The position numbers and the translations under genes are program-made. A stretch of DNA of 64,000 nt, taken from assembly GCA_037954235.1 (NCBI GenBank), contig JBBMOA010000013.1, positions 17,991,001-18,055,000 of the forward strand, written 5' to 3'. This document shows positions 1 through 14,297 of the stretch, one piece after another. Origin of the DNA: Aulostomus chinensis. Lineage: Eukaryota > Chordata > Actinopteri > Syngnathiformes > Aulostomidae. Each line of letters begins with the position of its first letter. The first letter of the stretch is position 1. The notes under the pieces were generated by a model, which worked only from the letters and a program-made list of their open reading frames with translations, was not told the DNA's origin and searched no databases.

Positions 1-97
1 TCAAGGACACTTGGACACGGTCACCGGTGAAAGTGAGGATCAAACCAGTTACCTTTTGGTTACTAGACTGCCACTCTACCTCTGAGCCATGCTGCCC
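1..97 (-). repeat. tRNA-like SINE fragment (head end)
   Basis: Read on the minus strand from about position 95, the sequence starts with a tRNA-like head: a GGCTCAGAGGTAGAG A-box-like motif, then a GGTTTGATCC B-box-like motif. It continues with GTGTCCAAGTGTCCTTGA, a phrase common in teleost tRNA-derived SINEs. The element runs off the left edge, so its tail is not visible. A (C)16 run at 95-110 abuts the head. The family name is not assigned. Confidence 0.6.
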
Positions 98-1784
98 CCC
101 CCCCCCCCCCGCTTCAAAATTTTAATTTAAATCTAAGAAACTCACACATTAATTAACAACAACAAAACAACACATTAATTAAAAAGAATTTCTATTTCCT
201 CTTTTATATATAAAATTGTCAAGTATAAAAATGATAGTTTTATACCAGGTTTTATGCTACAATAGAACAGCCTATTGTCAGCAACAGAAGTCCAGCACAT
301 AACTGACAAACTGTTTATATATATTCTTAAAAAAAAGACAAAAAAAGAGGTATAGCATTTTACCAGATTTTGCGCTGCTGGCTGGCAGTTATTATCTTTT
401 TACAGAGCGAAGCTTGCTGTTTGCTTTCTGACCTAAATTCTAAGATATGCTAACCAGCTAAGCTATGCTATCCAGTGGCTAGCTGTAGCTTCAATACAGA
501 TTGGAAAGTGGCATGGATCTTGAGACAAATAAACATGTTCCCCAATATGTCAAGAGCTTTTAATATTAGTTTTTGGCTACAAACATTTTAGGGAACCATC
601 TCCTCTTCCGCCTTAACACACAGTGTCAGGTCTGTTCATGGACGACCGGTTAAAGTTTCCTAATAATTATAATGCTTTTCTTCAGTTTGCTAAAATGCAC
701 TGAGAAAACTCCTATCGGATCCTCTAACCGGTAATATACATGTCTCCAACCCCAGAGACTGTACTTATTGCTAAATGTAAATAAAAACATCATTATCCTT
801 GCAAGATTTGAACATAAAGGGAACCGAGTAACAAAAATACTCTAATACTTGGGTGTTAATTATATAAACATATACATATATTATAGAGGTAGTGATTGAA
901 GCATTGATCGACAGAAATAACTAACACTGAAAAATAATATTGAGCATGGAAAAAATAATCTTATTTCAGAGGAGTATAAATAGAGTATCACACTAAGTTC
1001 ATGGCTTCAGCCGGTCTCGGTCAGACTCTGGACTGCACGTTGTTTTTGGGTGACTGTTCTTCAATCAGCAAGAGCGTATGAATCCTGAGGGACAGTATGG
1101 ACATGAATCATGGAGTTGCAAAGCTGCTTTGTACCACTGGGCTAAAACAAAAACGTCACTGGTAAAATGTTCTCAGTAAAATTTAGCACAGGACACACAC
1201 TCTGAAAAGGTCTCTAAAATAGGATTCAACTCTCTGACCTGCCATTATGTGTCCTCTCAGTCTTCATGTCAACAGAACTTGGCTTTGACTCGTCATGCTG
1301 ACTGACAAATCGTTCAAGGCCTCATCCTTTCTGCCACAGTTGCAGTTCAAATTCCTGTTCCCACCCAGCAGCCAAGCAGTCATGAACTAACATGGAGTTA
1401 AACCGTGAGATTCAGTCAGAATATAAACACGTTATGTTCCAAATGAATAGTACTCTTTCCATCCCGGCTCTAACATACAACAAAAACAACCATGTTTTCC
1501 TTTCACTGCTCTGGGAACAGCTATTTGCTTGGTTTCAGTGTGCCACGGACAACACTGTCCCGCCAATTGTTTGAATTACACATTATAATGTATATAGTCT
1601 CCCATTTGAAGCCTGTGTAAGCCTTCTCTGTTTAAATTCAATACATTTGTGTATAGGTTCAAATGCTGACTGTAGACATAGACGGCCACCCAGTGCGACT
1701 CTTTGTAAAGCCGGATTAAAGATGAACAAAAACCAAAACAAAGACACATTCTGCAATATGAATCAACTCAACAGAATTGTAATA

Positions 1785-1836
<52 letters not shown>

Positions 1837-3318
1837 ACATATAATACAGCATTTAATGAACTTTGCAATAATTCGTTAACATAAAAAAAACATTGATTTG
1901 CACACTTGGTGTGGCCTGAACAAAAGCTTATGGCTACCAGCATTCATTTCACCTTGCATTTGCGTGTAAATATGCATGCATGTATGTACGTATGTATGTA
2001 TGAGTGTGGGAGATGGTGTAGTGTTGCTGTGGTGTCTATGTTCCTGGTTTAAGTGTGAACGTTTGTGTGTGAAGCAGTGGATAGCCGCCAGACCTCATTA
2101 TTGTCATTCTCCTCACTGCCTAAAAGAGAGGCAGAGCGTCAGCTTTCAATCGCGGAGCCCAGGAAAGATGGAAACAAAAGGCCCAAATTAAATAAATGCT
2201 GGAAAGCAGCTTGGAGAGACAGCCCCGTGGTCATACACTTTGAATGAGAGAGAACGGCTGCAGTGATCATCCATCTGGGTCTTTCAGTGGGGAGACCACA
2301 CAGACACACTCCATGCCAGCATTCAGCTCAACTATAGGTCCACACACACAGGGGTGCCAGTTAATGTGCATATCCTATGTCCGGCTGGTATGTCTGAGTG
2401 TTTGTTCCATTTAAATATTCTGTTGTTGTTTTTCAAATCCTCCATGCAAACATTGGCCTTGACATGAACCGAGATAATCCGTCTCCATGTGCAGTTTCCC
2501 TGATAGTTCCACTCATAGAGCACCTTCATGAAATGGTTTTCTGTTATTCTAGTACGATCTGATTATCTGTGTTCACACTGTTGTCTTGTGCTGAGTAGTC
2601 CTACAAGAGCGTCCAGCCTAAAAACATGACAGGCCAGGCTCAAACTGTAGGCTTGTGTCCCCCAGGAAAGATTTAGCAGGTTTGGTTCATCCATCCGCTC
2701 CAAATCGTCACTTTCATCCTTCCACTCACATGATGTGCTTAGCGACTTTACATGTCTGTGTATGGATGCACTGTACAAGAGGACCTACACAACCTCTGTC
2801 ATGAAAGCAAAGAGATGCTAGATGTTTGACTGCACACACACTGACATAAATCTACAGTATACTCAGGCCATAATGCTGCACTTGCTGCTTAACTAGAATA
2901 CTACTATACTGTAGGTTCTTGTGTATGTATCCATTGATATTTCTTCTAGTTCCAAGTCCTGAATGTCAGAGTGTCTGTATGCTTCATGGCTCTGAAGCTG
3001 AGAGTGGACGATAAATCAGCAGGATTTGGTGATGACAAGGAGTGGAAAGGGAGAGCGAGTACATCAAGTCCTAATGGCCTCACACCTGAAACCACAGAGA
3101 GAGGAAGCTTGAAGTTACACAATAATGCAAAACAGTCTTATTTAATCTCTGAGACTGGATAATAGAGTGGAGCACCTTACATTCTTTTCCATAATAAATG
3201 TTGATTCCATGATGGATAACGTGATTCGATTGTGGATAACCACTGCACAACAAAGAGGTATAAAACTGGACATTTTTTACCAAAGAAATAACTATTTTCC
3301 CCATATTCAACTTTGCTG
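98..3318. other. Non-coding stretch downstream of vegfb
   Basis: No supported gene. The part next to 3318 is probably vegfb 3' UTR, since VEGF mRNAs usually carry long 3' UTRs, but I could not place a convincing polyadenylation signal. The rest is AT-rich sequence with an (AT)n microsatellite at 1787-1833. The short ORFs here (for example 2332-2529 minus and 2971-3162 plus) show no family signature. Confidence 0.5.
1787..1833. repeat. (AT)n microsatellite
   Basis: About 23 uninterrupted AT units. Translating it gives artefactual Ile-Tyr repeats on both strands. Confidence 0.95.
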
Positions 3319-4794
3319 TCAGTTACATCTGTCTCCAGCAAAACCTTCACTAAAATTTAGAGGGTGTCGAATTCTTTGAACTCAGTCATTACAGTGATTA
3401 AATCTGCCTTGACGAAGAAAACATTTTGCCTCTGTGCTGTGTGCCTGTAACAGTGACTGACCTCTTATCAACCAAATCTTTTCAGCTCATCGTTTAGTCC
3501 CATTGCTAAGCAGAAATTCCCTCAAGGCCATCCTTAGATATCACGTTAACAAGAATGAGACGGGCGGACAAACAACATAAAGCTGCCACACCATTAAAAT
3601 TGCACTGCCTTTTTGTGTGTCAATGTGGACAAACCTGCAGCGCCGAGGGTTCAGTCTTAGGTCTTTTCGGTGGCAGTTGTCAGCAGTGATGGTGCAGAGG
3701 CACTGGCACGATGTTGCATCCAGTGTCCACTTCCTCCCCCTGCAGGGTTTACAAGGAGGTCTTGGAGAGGGAGAGGGGCTAGTGTGAGGAGGGGAGAGAG
3801 CAGGAGTCCTGGGTACAAGAAGGGAATAAGAATGGTTTGGCTTTCAGGATGACATATTCATTGGTCGTAAGTAATATGAACCAAGTGGTTCAAGTCCAGT
3901 GTGGGAATGTGATTATTTGTGTGGCTAGAAAAGACACACATTTGTGACGAATGTGGGACACCGATACAGTTTCCTTCACTGCTAACAAACGTTCTGCTCT
4001 TTGTGTCTGACTGACCGTCCTACTTTGCACTGGCCTTTACTTTCTCCTCCAGACAATCTTCTGTACTTGGTCTGAGTCTGAGAAAGCAGCTCCATTAAGT
4101 GGTTCTAGTTCCGTCTTCTTGGGAGGCTGGAGGTCTTAATGAAGTTACTTAATGAGGCAGAGAGGGGCCATCTTTGTCCGGATCCCAATGACCACGCCTG
4201 CCGCTGGCATGGACAGAGAAGCTGGCATTTGGGAGCAAATTACACTGATTTCACCCCTGCCAGAGTTGGGATAAAGCCTGTTCTGGGTGATGGATGGGTG
4301 CGAAGGGGCATCACACACAAACTGAGCCACCTCTGGCCCCTGGGTCAAGATATGATTGACAACAAAGTGATGTGGAAAAGAGTGCTAATTCTTTTATCCT
4401 TTAGTATGCTGGACTTGGTCATGGGAATCATGATACATGAAGCAGAAAGGCACACTCACTACACTCATGCCGGGAGCTCCACCTATTAATCTCAGACCCC
4501 AGTATAGTTTTACAACATCTCATGATACTTGGATGTTTCTAACTGGGTGACATCCCAGCTGTATCCTTGATGACGGTTAAAGTTAATGAATAGGTCATAT
4601 GCTGTAATAATGTGTTTATGTAACCTGTTCATCTGAACTGACCTCTCATCTGTACATAGACAAATAATCTTACATGTATGCACTTCTTGGTGAGTTAAAT
4701 ATTGCCTCAGAGAAACGTTACTTCATCCAGACTTTATACTTGTATATGGATGAGATAGTGACAGATTTGTTTGAATATGACACAGAAGTGAGCT

Positions 4795-4843
<49 letters not shown>

Positions 4844-5086
4844 TTTGCCTGTAAGCGATTGTGGGGTCTTGTTCAACTACATTTAATTATCTGACATTTT
4901 ACATTTTATTCATCTCATTCATCTGACTTGCTTTGTGGGGACAATTTGAGGGTTAATATTTGGTTTTAGTGTATTTGAAATTCATGTTCAGCATTCAGTT
5001 GTGATGATTAAGTTTTGGGTGAGGAGTCAGGGACTGCATATGAATGATTAAATGTGAATCAAGCTTCCTCACAAAGATGGTAACTT

Positions 5087-5175
<89 letters not shown>

Positions 5176-6911
5176 CCTTGACGAATGTGGTTGTAAAACA
5201 AATTGTCCTTCAGGAATAACGTAGACCAGATAACCTATTTTTTTTTACCACTAATCTAAACACTCCCAGTCAGGCAGACAGTACTTGGAAAACACTGACT
5301 AACTTCATGAATACAAATGTCATCTTGGGCATTATGAACAAAAGAAACCTTTGCATGTACAAAAGTTTGTGTGTCTGACATCGTGCAGAAAAACAACATT
5401 ATTACTATTTCAAAACCAATGCCACCTACTCCTCTACTTCCTTAAAAATTCCAGATTTGAATGTATGTGTATGTGAACAGGATCAGCTTCCAAAAAAGTG
5501 TGATGTCACTCATCATACTCATGGCTCCGCCTCTTAACATCTACACAATGAATCTCCACTTTGCAACTCTGAGAACGAGAATATGAACTTTTTTTTTTTT
5601 TTTACCAGAGGTAGAAAGTGATTAAATTCCAACATACGCTGCTCTGATGGCTCCTGCTTTCTGTCTGGACTTTCCCCTCTCCTTTTTCTTGTCCCTTGCT
5701 GGCTTGATAAAGGGTCTGGGAATTACAAAAAGACAAAATATAAAAGACAAAGTATGAGTCGCTTACAGAAACCTGTTTTTATTCCAGTATAAAACTCCAA
5801 AATATAAGCAGCGAATTCTGGAGTTAATATCCGGAATGTACTTTTTTCAATGGACCTTTACTTTTTCACCAGTTTTCACTCTTTATCTTATGAGGCAACA
5901 TTCTTGCACCACTGCTGGAGCTACAAGAATTAAGTGAGAATTTATTGCATTTGAAAATTTTGTTTCTGGAATTTTAGAAATAAATGTTTACCTTTTTCAA
6001 ATGTATTTTGCATTGGTGACATTTGAACTGAAAGTCAAAGGTCTTGTGTCTGCGGCAGTATTTTAAAAACGCTGATATGTTTTATGTTGGATATAGGCCT
6101 ACATTTTTGAGTTTTATCTAAATGGCATTTCAGAAATCAACGAAAAACAAAGACAAATATAATATTTTTGATCGGTTATCTGTGTTGTATTTGGTCCAAA
6201 CTTTATATTTGATGCATCATTAGTAACATCTATCATGTAACTTGTGTTCAATTGTGACTAATTACCAGTGAGATTAAGGTCTTCCCTATTATGTCACAAT
6301 TTTCCTTAGATTTCCAGGATTATGTTTATCCCACACAAGTGTCCATAAAAAGTTACCCACGATGATTTAATGCATTTAATACTTTTGTGTACATTCTCAG
6401 CAGTAAGAACGATCTTTGACCAAAACCGTCACAAGCTTATTGAACTCAAAAAAATCAGGATGATCTTCAGGTTGGTTATCTGGAGAACATCAAGGTACTT
6501 CTCCCTGTGGTGTTTTGGGACATTTTCTTATCGTTTCCGTTTTACTGCTCAGCTCTTACCCAGACAGATGTAATGAACCTTGGTGTCCTCAACAGCACAC
6601 AGATGCTGGTTTCAGGTCGTCTGCTTTAACCTCTCAGTCTTTCTCTTGTTTAAAGTGTCCTAGACTGTGTAAAACCATATTCGTCTGCAGGGAGAGTGTT
6701 TGCCAGCGTGGCTCTGACATTATAAAATTACAAATGACTGCTGCTGTCTTTGCTGCTCTAATTTACTATCATGGATGCGTGACTCTTCTCCGTCATTCTG
6801 TGTGAGAACACATGGCAGGGGAGATAAAATCATCACTATGGTGACAACAGGATGCGGGTGGTCCCAGGGGATGCTGGGAGAGTCACACAGATGCTAACTC
6901 GCTGGCGCACG

Positions 6912-6945
<34 letters not shown>

Positions 6946-9900
6946 AATAAATATTCAAACACACATTTATATGATATACTGAGAATGTACACATGAATAA
7001 GTACAACAAAAGCACACACGCAATGACCCCTGCCTAAGTTATTCAAAAAATGCATACACACGCATTTATTGGAATCCTTTATTTATGTCCACGTACTAAC
7101 AGGAAGCACGGGGACATAAACATTAAAGATGCAATCATATGATAGCTGGACCTGTTAGGGACATCAGGGATCCAACAACAGGCTCTGACTCAAAGTCTGA
7201 AAGAAAGGTTTCTTTACTCTTCAAAACAGTCATTGAACTCAGTAACTCATCTTCCTGCTCTGCCCTAGTTTGGGCTCCCCTGACTTCAGGTTGGAAGGAA
7301 TCAAATCATGCATTTTTTTTCTTTGTCTATTGTTTGATTGATTGTTTCAATATGAAAGTAATATTTCATTCAAAAAGTGTATTTGCCTTTCAAGTACTCA
7401 CAAAGAGGTATTTTGACCTCAGGAAGATATTTTGTCCCTCCTACATCACTTCTTTGTGACTCAAGACTGCAGGAAGTACCAGCCATGTATATTTAGCTTG
7501 ATGCTAATGATGATCGACAGCTAATAACAGCCACTGTGATTAAACAGGAAAACTGCCCAAAAAAACCATCTTTTTTACAAACTCTCAAAGTGCATTGTCT
7601 GTTGTAATTAATGTATTGTTTATCCAGCCCTAGCCTTAGTAATCCACAAATGCTTTGCTTTGAACTATTACATCACAACAAGACAGATTATACTGGATAA
7701 GTATTTTTAAGAGTTTGTAAAAGGACGTTTTAGGTAGTTTTGCAATCATTAACAGTGTTATTAGCTTCAAGCTATATATGTGTGTTTTCAAGAGAAAAAT
7801 GATGCGGGGGGGATGTCATTGTGAGGTCAAGCCACCTTTGCTGGAAAGGCAAAATACACTTTTTTTTTGTGAAGTACAGCTTTAAAATCTGAAGGTGGAG
7901 GTTGTGAGGTTATTTGTCGCATGAGCAATTTGGCCCTTTTTGATCAACAAGTATGACAGCGAGTTTCTGGTAACCATGTAACCACAACGCCCATATTTGC
8001 TTCTTTCTTTGCAGTATCCTCCAAAAAATTTTTTGGTGTGGTAACGCCAGTGCAAAGATGACTATTTGCGAGGTATTTAAAGCAAATTACAGTCGGCTGT
8101 AGAAAAGCATTATGTTCAAAAGCCTGATAGTAACATCCAACTACAACTAAACCAGCATAAATACCACTTTGAATTTCAAGTCTACTTTTCAGCTTGAGCA
8201 CGAAGCAGTTTACGTCTAGTTTGCTGATTTTGTTGTGTTAAACAGAGGAAAAAGTTACGTGTGAACATATTAATATGTCATTTAACCTGGACAGCAAAGA
8301 CTGCAAACAAAGGGAGAGATGTTTCCCTGGAGCCTGATGGTTTTGAAGACTTCTTGACTCAAACCAAGTATCAAAAGGTTTGACACATGCTGGCCTCACT
8401 TAACAACTGATTCAAGGGTTGTTAATCCTTAGCCCTGTTTCGAGTCTCAAAGATTAAAAAGGACAGAAATGATAGAGTTTGTGCAATACTGAGTTAGAAA
8501 ACTAACTGGCACTCACAAAACTACACAAAAAGTACACGAACAAGGCATTCATCTACATCAAAGCGTGCTTATTTTTGCCTCTGTCAAGTGGCTGGCTAAC
8601 ATAGTGAAAAGGATCCCTACAGAGATAAATGTGTGTCTAACATGTAGCAGAAGTCTTGCTCTGTTGTAAGTTGAACAGTAAACTACAGGGCTGGAATGGA
8701 GCTCGGTGTTCTCTGACAGATTAAAAAAAATAGATCACAGATTGTGTTTGCACATTTCTGAACTGAGGAAACACGATGGCTCACTATTGGTCCCATCCAG
8801 ACACGGCAATAAGAAGCACCCTGAGTGAGTGGATCACAAGAGGACAGTCATATGTGATCGAGCAGCGTGAATGCAAACGTGCCCTGGATCACCTTGACTC
8901 ACTCAGCTGACTTTTTACGATGATCAGCACCGATGCCGTCATCACATGAATAATCTACTACGACAGAACCCGACCTCCCCACAGCTGCACATTACAGGAT
9001 GTCACACATTACTTGAGAGACCCGTGTAGGACCGACAGCGGCAATGGTGGAAATTTTAAGATGGTACGTAGATGAAGTATGCGGTCAGTTTATCCATATT
9101 CCACATACTTAGAGCTGGCCCCAGGTGATCAGATCACCTGAGGCAAGATTCAACCCAGCAAGCTGCCCTGGTAGTTGCTCCCTCCCACATTACAACTCTG
9201 GAGTTGTCAGCAGCATCTTTTTCACAAAGTAATGAGTTTTATAAGTAGTATGGGGGAGGAATAATACAACAGAAATCGAAGTTAAAACAGAGACTGTGAA
9301 CACATCTCTGTAGGGGCCATTGCTATATGTTATAAAAATCTGTGCCCATGAGGCGCAAAAATGAGTTCTTTTACTGCCAGTTGTAGTATCTTTATTTGAC
9401 ATTAGACCTATTCCAAATATTTGTATACCTATTAAACATTAAGACCCCAAAAGATAGCAAAGCAGGGTCCAGGTTTAAAAGCAATTATTCTCGAATGAAT
9501 AGATGAACAATCTGCGGATTAAGCTGTCATTATTAGAGGTGACTGGGTACCTCAACACACAGTTAAACTATCACCAAGAGGGATGTTTGAACCCTTGAGG
9601 GAGAAGAAAGGAGGTGAAAAAACAAATGTTACCTTGTAGTTGGTGTTGGCCATAGTTGTTCTTTCAATCTGTACACAGATGAAGAAAGTGTGTCAGTGTG
9701 AAGTTGTAAACGTTGAGTGACGTCAGGTGCATCTCTACCTTTGATTACAGGCAGTGAAAGTGTGTTTTTATTACCTGCACTCACACTGGCTGTGCTCAAT
9801 AAAGGGCAGTTCAATGAGCTCGTGTTTCATGAAGGAAGTCCTCATCAGCTGCGCCAAAACAACAAATAATATCAGCGCGCAAACATCCCCTGTTCATCAA

Positions 9901-11729
9901 TCATAAGGAGGGATATTTTGTGTATATACCTCCATTGTGAGAGTGTGTGTGACCAAGGGAACACACTCCATGGCTTCGTCAGCACAGCAGCCGCCACATC
10001 TCCTCACAGACACGCAGGATGGGACAAAGAGGTGGTGCGTCTCCCCCGGCAACTCCCGCCAAACCTCCACCAAAGTGTCCCGCGGCTCGCAGCCGCTACG
10101 AGAGTAAACCTCCAACCACCGGCGCACTGATGACGGACAACCACAGACAGCACGGTTTATTTCACTCACTCAGCTACACGAGGGAAGTCTTTGTAAAAGC
10201 ATTTACCTTCTCGAGCTTCTCTGGATTTAGGTGAGTCTGCCGGTCGCCAGTGAGGCAGCTAGAGAGAAAATAAAAGAAAAGTTTTTAACAGTGAACTCAT
10301 AAATGTGGTTTTATTTGTTAATTCAACTACTCACTTCAAAAGTGTCATCATTGCATAAAACCACTGAAGTATAAAACTTAGAAGCATGTCAGTACGTTTT
10401 ATTGACATGATTATATATTCCACAGATCCCTAGTATAAATACATCATTTAGTTTAGTGACCATGTGTACAGTTTACTCTCCACCAAACATGTTGACTAAA
10501 CTGTACATAAGGTGACCAGATCAAACGTTGATTGAAGTAAAAATTTGTAAGAAAGTGAGTTAAAGTCACAATCTCAAAAAGCTATAACTGCAATAAATGA
10601 TCAGGCTTCACATTCGTTACGTTTACATTTACGAAGGGCTATCATTTCAAAAAGGAGCCCTAATACATAACTCTGTTGTAATTAATCATTAATTGCTCAA
10701 TATAGTGACTGAGTCAGGGATTTTGAGCATCACATGCTGTTTGTTTTAAATAAATATGCCAACTTTTTGGGAAATAAACTTGGATGGATGGTTACCTCCG
10801 GCCAAATCAAGACCCTGAACCTCATCTATCTGATGACTTTCGATGGAGGTATGCGAATCAGTCTGGTAACTCCTATTCATTGTGCTAAGCTAACTAGCGC
10901 CCAGCCGATCTCTGCAGGTCTCTATCTTCTTATCTGTTTCTGGGGGAAAGCAATTTTCCTAAAAATGTTCCTTTTTTCGAAAAAAAAAAAAAGTGATGAC
11001 AGAATTTTCCGTTTGACGATCCACAACTGAGACGTTTGAACATGAAAAGCTTCGTAATTTATGTTGGTAAATCTCAGGAAGAAGCTACTGTATGAAGAAG
11101 GAGAGTAGAGGCCTAACTGTGTGTCGTTTATGAAATAGTTCATTAAAGGTTTGGTCATTGGTTGAAAGGCTTTACATTTTACCCAGTTATTTAATTGGGT
11201 AGGAGGGAGGGAGCTGCTGGGTCCACAGGCAAGTTGCACCTGCTACCTTTGCCCTCATGTGTATTTCCTGATTGTTCTCAGTGGCTCTGCTACTGGATCT
11301 CTCACAGATGTGCTGGTTAACTTACGCTTATACCGCAAAGATGTTTGGTTCAAACTCAACACAACCCAGCACACCGAGGAAAACCTAAAAGGGATGACAT
11401 ACAAGCTTGGCGACAAACGTAATGATAAAAAACAGGCAGATTGTGGTTCGATTATCAGTCCATGTCCACGCTGTTTATTACATGGATGATTTTCTATTGT
11501 CACTTCTGAGAGGGAGGAGAAAGAGGGAGTGATTGGAATTTATAATCAAAAAAATACAATGTTAGAGGCTAGTTTCACTCCCTAACGTGCACATTTGCAT
11601 CTTAAACCCTCTAAATGACAGTACATTGAATCCTGTTGACTTACTCTCACTTTATAACAAATCTTCATCCAAACATTTAATGATTTACATCATGGGGACT
11701 TGCTGTTTGTCCCCCAGTAACATGACTGC

Positions 11730-11765
<36 letters not shown>

Positions 11766-11984
11766 ATTAGCACATTGACTCAAGTCCTAATCCTAATGCT
11801 AATCAACTGATACCTTAACCTGACCCGAACCTTAAACAGGACCTCAAATACAATGTTTTCCCACATTACACCGGTCTTTGGTCCCCATGTGGGCTACAGG
11901 TCCTGATAAGGTCAGTGTTTACACCAGAAAAGGTCCCAGTCGGTAAAAAAAGTCATCCCACTAACTACTGTTACTGGGTTTATG

Positions 11985-12033
<49 letters not shown>

Positions 12034-12106
12034 AGAAGACCAAGGCCACTTGTAAGGGAATGTAGACTTTGTTCAGTTGTCCCCCACTAACTGCTCCACC
12101 CCCTTC

Positions 12107-12185
<79 letters not shown>

Positions 12186-12724
12186 CAGCAGGTCCGGCTA
12201 TCTTAGTGAGAACGTCATAACGTTTTCCTTAGTCCCTTACCCTTACCTTAACCATCATTTCGAACATCCTTAACACAACTCTGAAAGTAAACCTGCTCTT
12301 ACCTTAACCTAACTCACAAACTACAGTTTCAAGTTGTCTCATAACACAAGGAAGGAAACGTCCTGGTTTAAGGGTCTAATTGAGTCATGTTGGGGGACTG
12401 AAAGGATGCGAGCCGTGTCTTTTATGTATCAGTCTGTGAGTTCCTTTTGGCAGTGACATCTGCTAGTGTCAGTGCCAGCCCACAGCCATCTGCACTGATA
12501 TTACAACTGTCTACTATCTAACACATCAAACTCTCACACAGCAGATGGGTGTGTGAGAGACCCCGCATCTATGAAGCATCTCTCAAACGGCTGGGAAATG
12601 ATGACCCCTTTTCCAAATTAGCTGTCACAGGAGCAGACAGCTTGGAAGCAGAGAGTCCTGGGTGTGAGACAGCAGCTGTGAGCAGTCGAAGGGGCCTTTC
12701 AGTGGACACTTCTTTCTCTGTGTG

Positions 12725-12785
<61 letters not shown>

Positions 12786-14229
12786 TGTAGTGTAGTGTCT
12801 AGCATCATGAATCAGAAAAAACATGAAGTATAAAGCAGCTCAAAGTCAGGGCTGGATCCCACACAACCTCAGAGCACTGCCTGTTCCTGATAGAAGCCTT
12901 CAGATATAAATAAAAAAACAGCCCTGGCAGGTCTGTGGGTCTCTGCTGCTGCTAAAGAGTGAGTACATGAGGAACACGAGTCCATACGCCACTCTGATTA
13001 TTTTATATCTCTCATGAATATTAACTCTATTAACCCTTTTAAAACTACAAGTCTTTGAAGATTAATGGTCTAAAAGAGCCCTACTTTTACCAGCCTGAAT
13101 TACTGGCTGTGTGATTGCTTGATAAAATCTCTGCAGAGGAGGTCATGTTTTCGGTGGTCTGTTTCTTTCAGCTGGATTGAACAAATTTGGTGGAGGGATG
13201 TAAGGATGTCTAAGGATGGATCCATTATATTTTGGAGCAGATTAGTAACAGTGCCCCCTGGTGGGAACAGGAAATACCTGTTTTACACTTTAAGATCCTC
13301 CTCCCAGCACATCGACCAGGTCCCCCTCATACTTGGTCAGAAATGGGTTAAGAACTTGGTGATGTGATGCTGGGAAGACTGTGAATTTTCATTAAACAGC
13401 GTTACCATGGCGAGGCCACCAAGTTGGATATTTCACCATAGAAACTGTTGTAACTTTGCTCCACTTGCTCAGATCGTTTCCAAACTTGACATATTTGAAA
13501 AGAGTCCCAGCCTGAAGACATCAGCAAGCTGAATTTAAGTCAACTGGTGGTTACAGGAAAAACACCTGAAGCAACAAGCATTTCTTTACATCAAAATTAC
13601 ACTTTGCTGTCTTCATGTGATATGCAGCAACATTTAAAGTGTGTGTTCACACACAATAAATCCTTCTTGCTCTGCTGAGCCAACACACTATGACGTATAT
13701 GGGCCCGCTCATCACTGCTTGTAGCTTTAACTCAGTCCCTCACACAAAAGTGCCAGGGGCCGAAGGTTCGCCTCAGCAGAAACATGTGCTCTCTACTTCT
13801 TTGAACATTGCTTATACGAGATTAATTAGAACAACTTGTGTGTTGCCAGGTTGTGGAACAAAATCCTCGTCCAGTGTGACTCCGGCAGCAACCTGCACCA
13901 ACAAACACGGGGACGTGTGAGTTTAGAGGTGCTGAGGACCAGCCTGATCAATTCAAAAGCTGGAGGAGGAATTTTTCATAACCTGGCAAGCCGAAGCCGA
14001 TTCTGCTTAATGGCTGAGACCCTGATTGCTGCAGTGAATAATATCTAATTATCTATGAACCATTAATAAAGCTGTTAATCCCAGAGGGTTGTGAGCCTGA
14101 AGAGATGGTGGTATCATCAGAGTGAGAGGAAACGTCAAACAACAAGACATGACTTTAGGAAAAATTTTACAGGACGATTATGGTGAATTTATGGACAGAA
14201 TGACAGGTGTCATTGACCTGGGGGATCAG

Positions 14230-14297
<68 letters not shown>

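Larger units (their letters stand above)
3761..9632 (-). other. vegfb intron 5 (about 5.9 kb)
   Basis: Large intron between the cystine-knot part and the heparin-binding exon of vegfb. It contains (CT)n at 4801-4839, (GT)n at 5091-5171, (CA)n at 6914-6942 and a foldback MITE-like copy at 7358-7885. I found no further exon, but an alternative VEGF exon-6-type segment could have been missed. Confidence 0.7.

Noticed and set aside
1..97. Functional tRNA gene on the minus strand
   Set aside because: It has A- and B-box-like motifs but no acceptor stem pairing, and it continues into a SINE body.
4139..4489. 116-codon plus-strand ORF
   Set aside because: It lies inside vegfb intron 5 with no recognised domain. 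The composition looks random.
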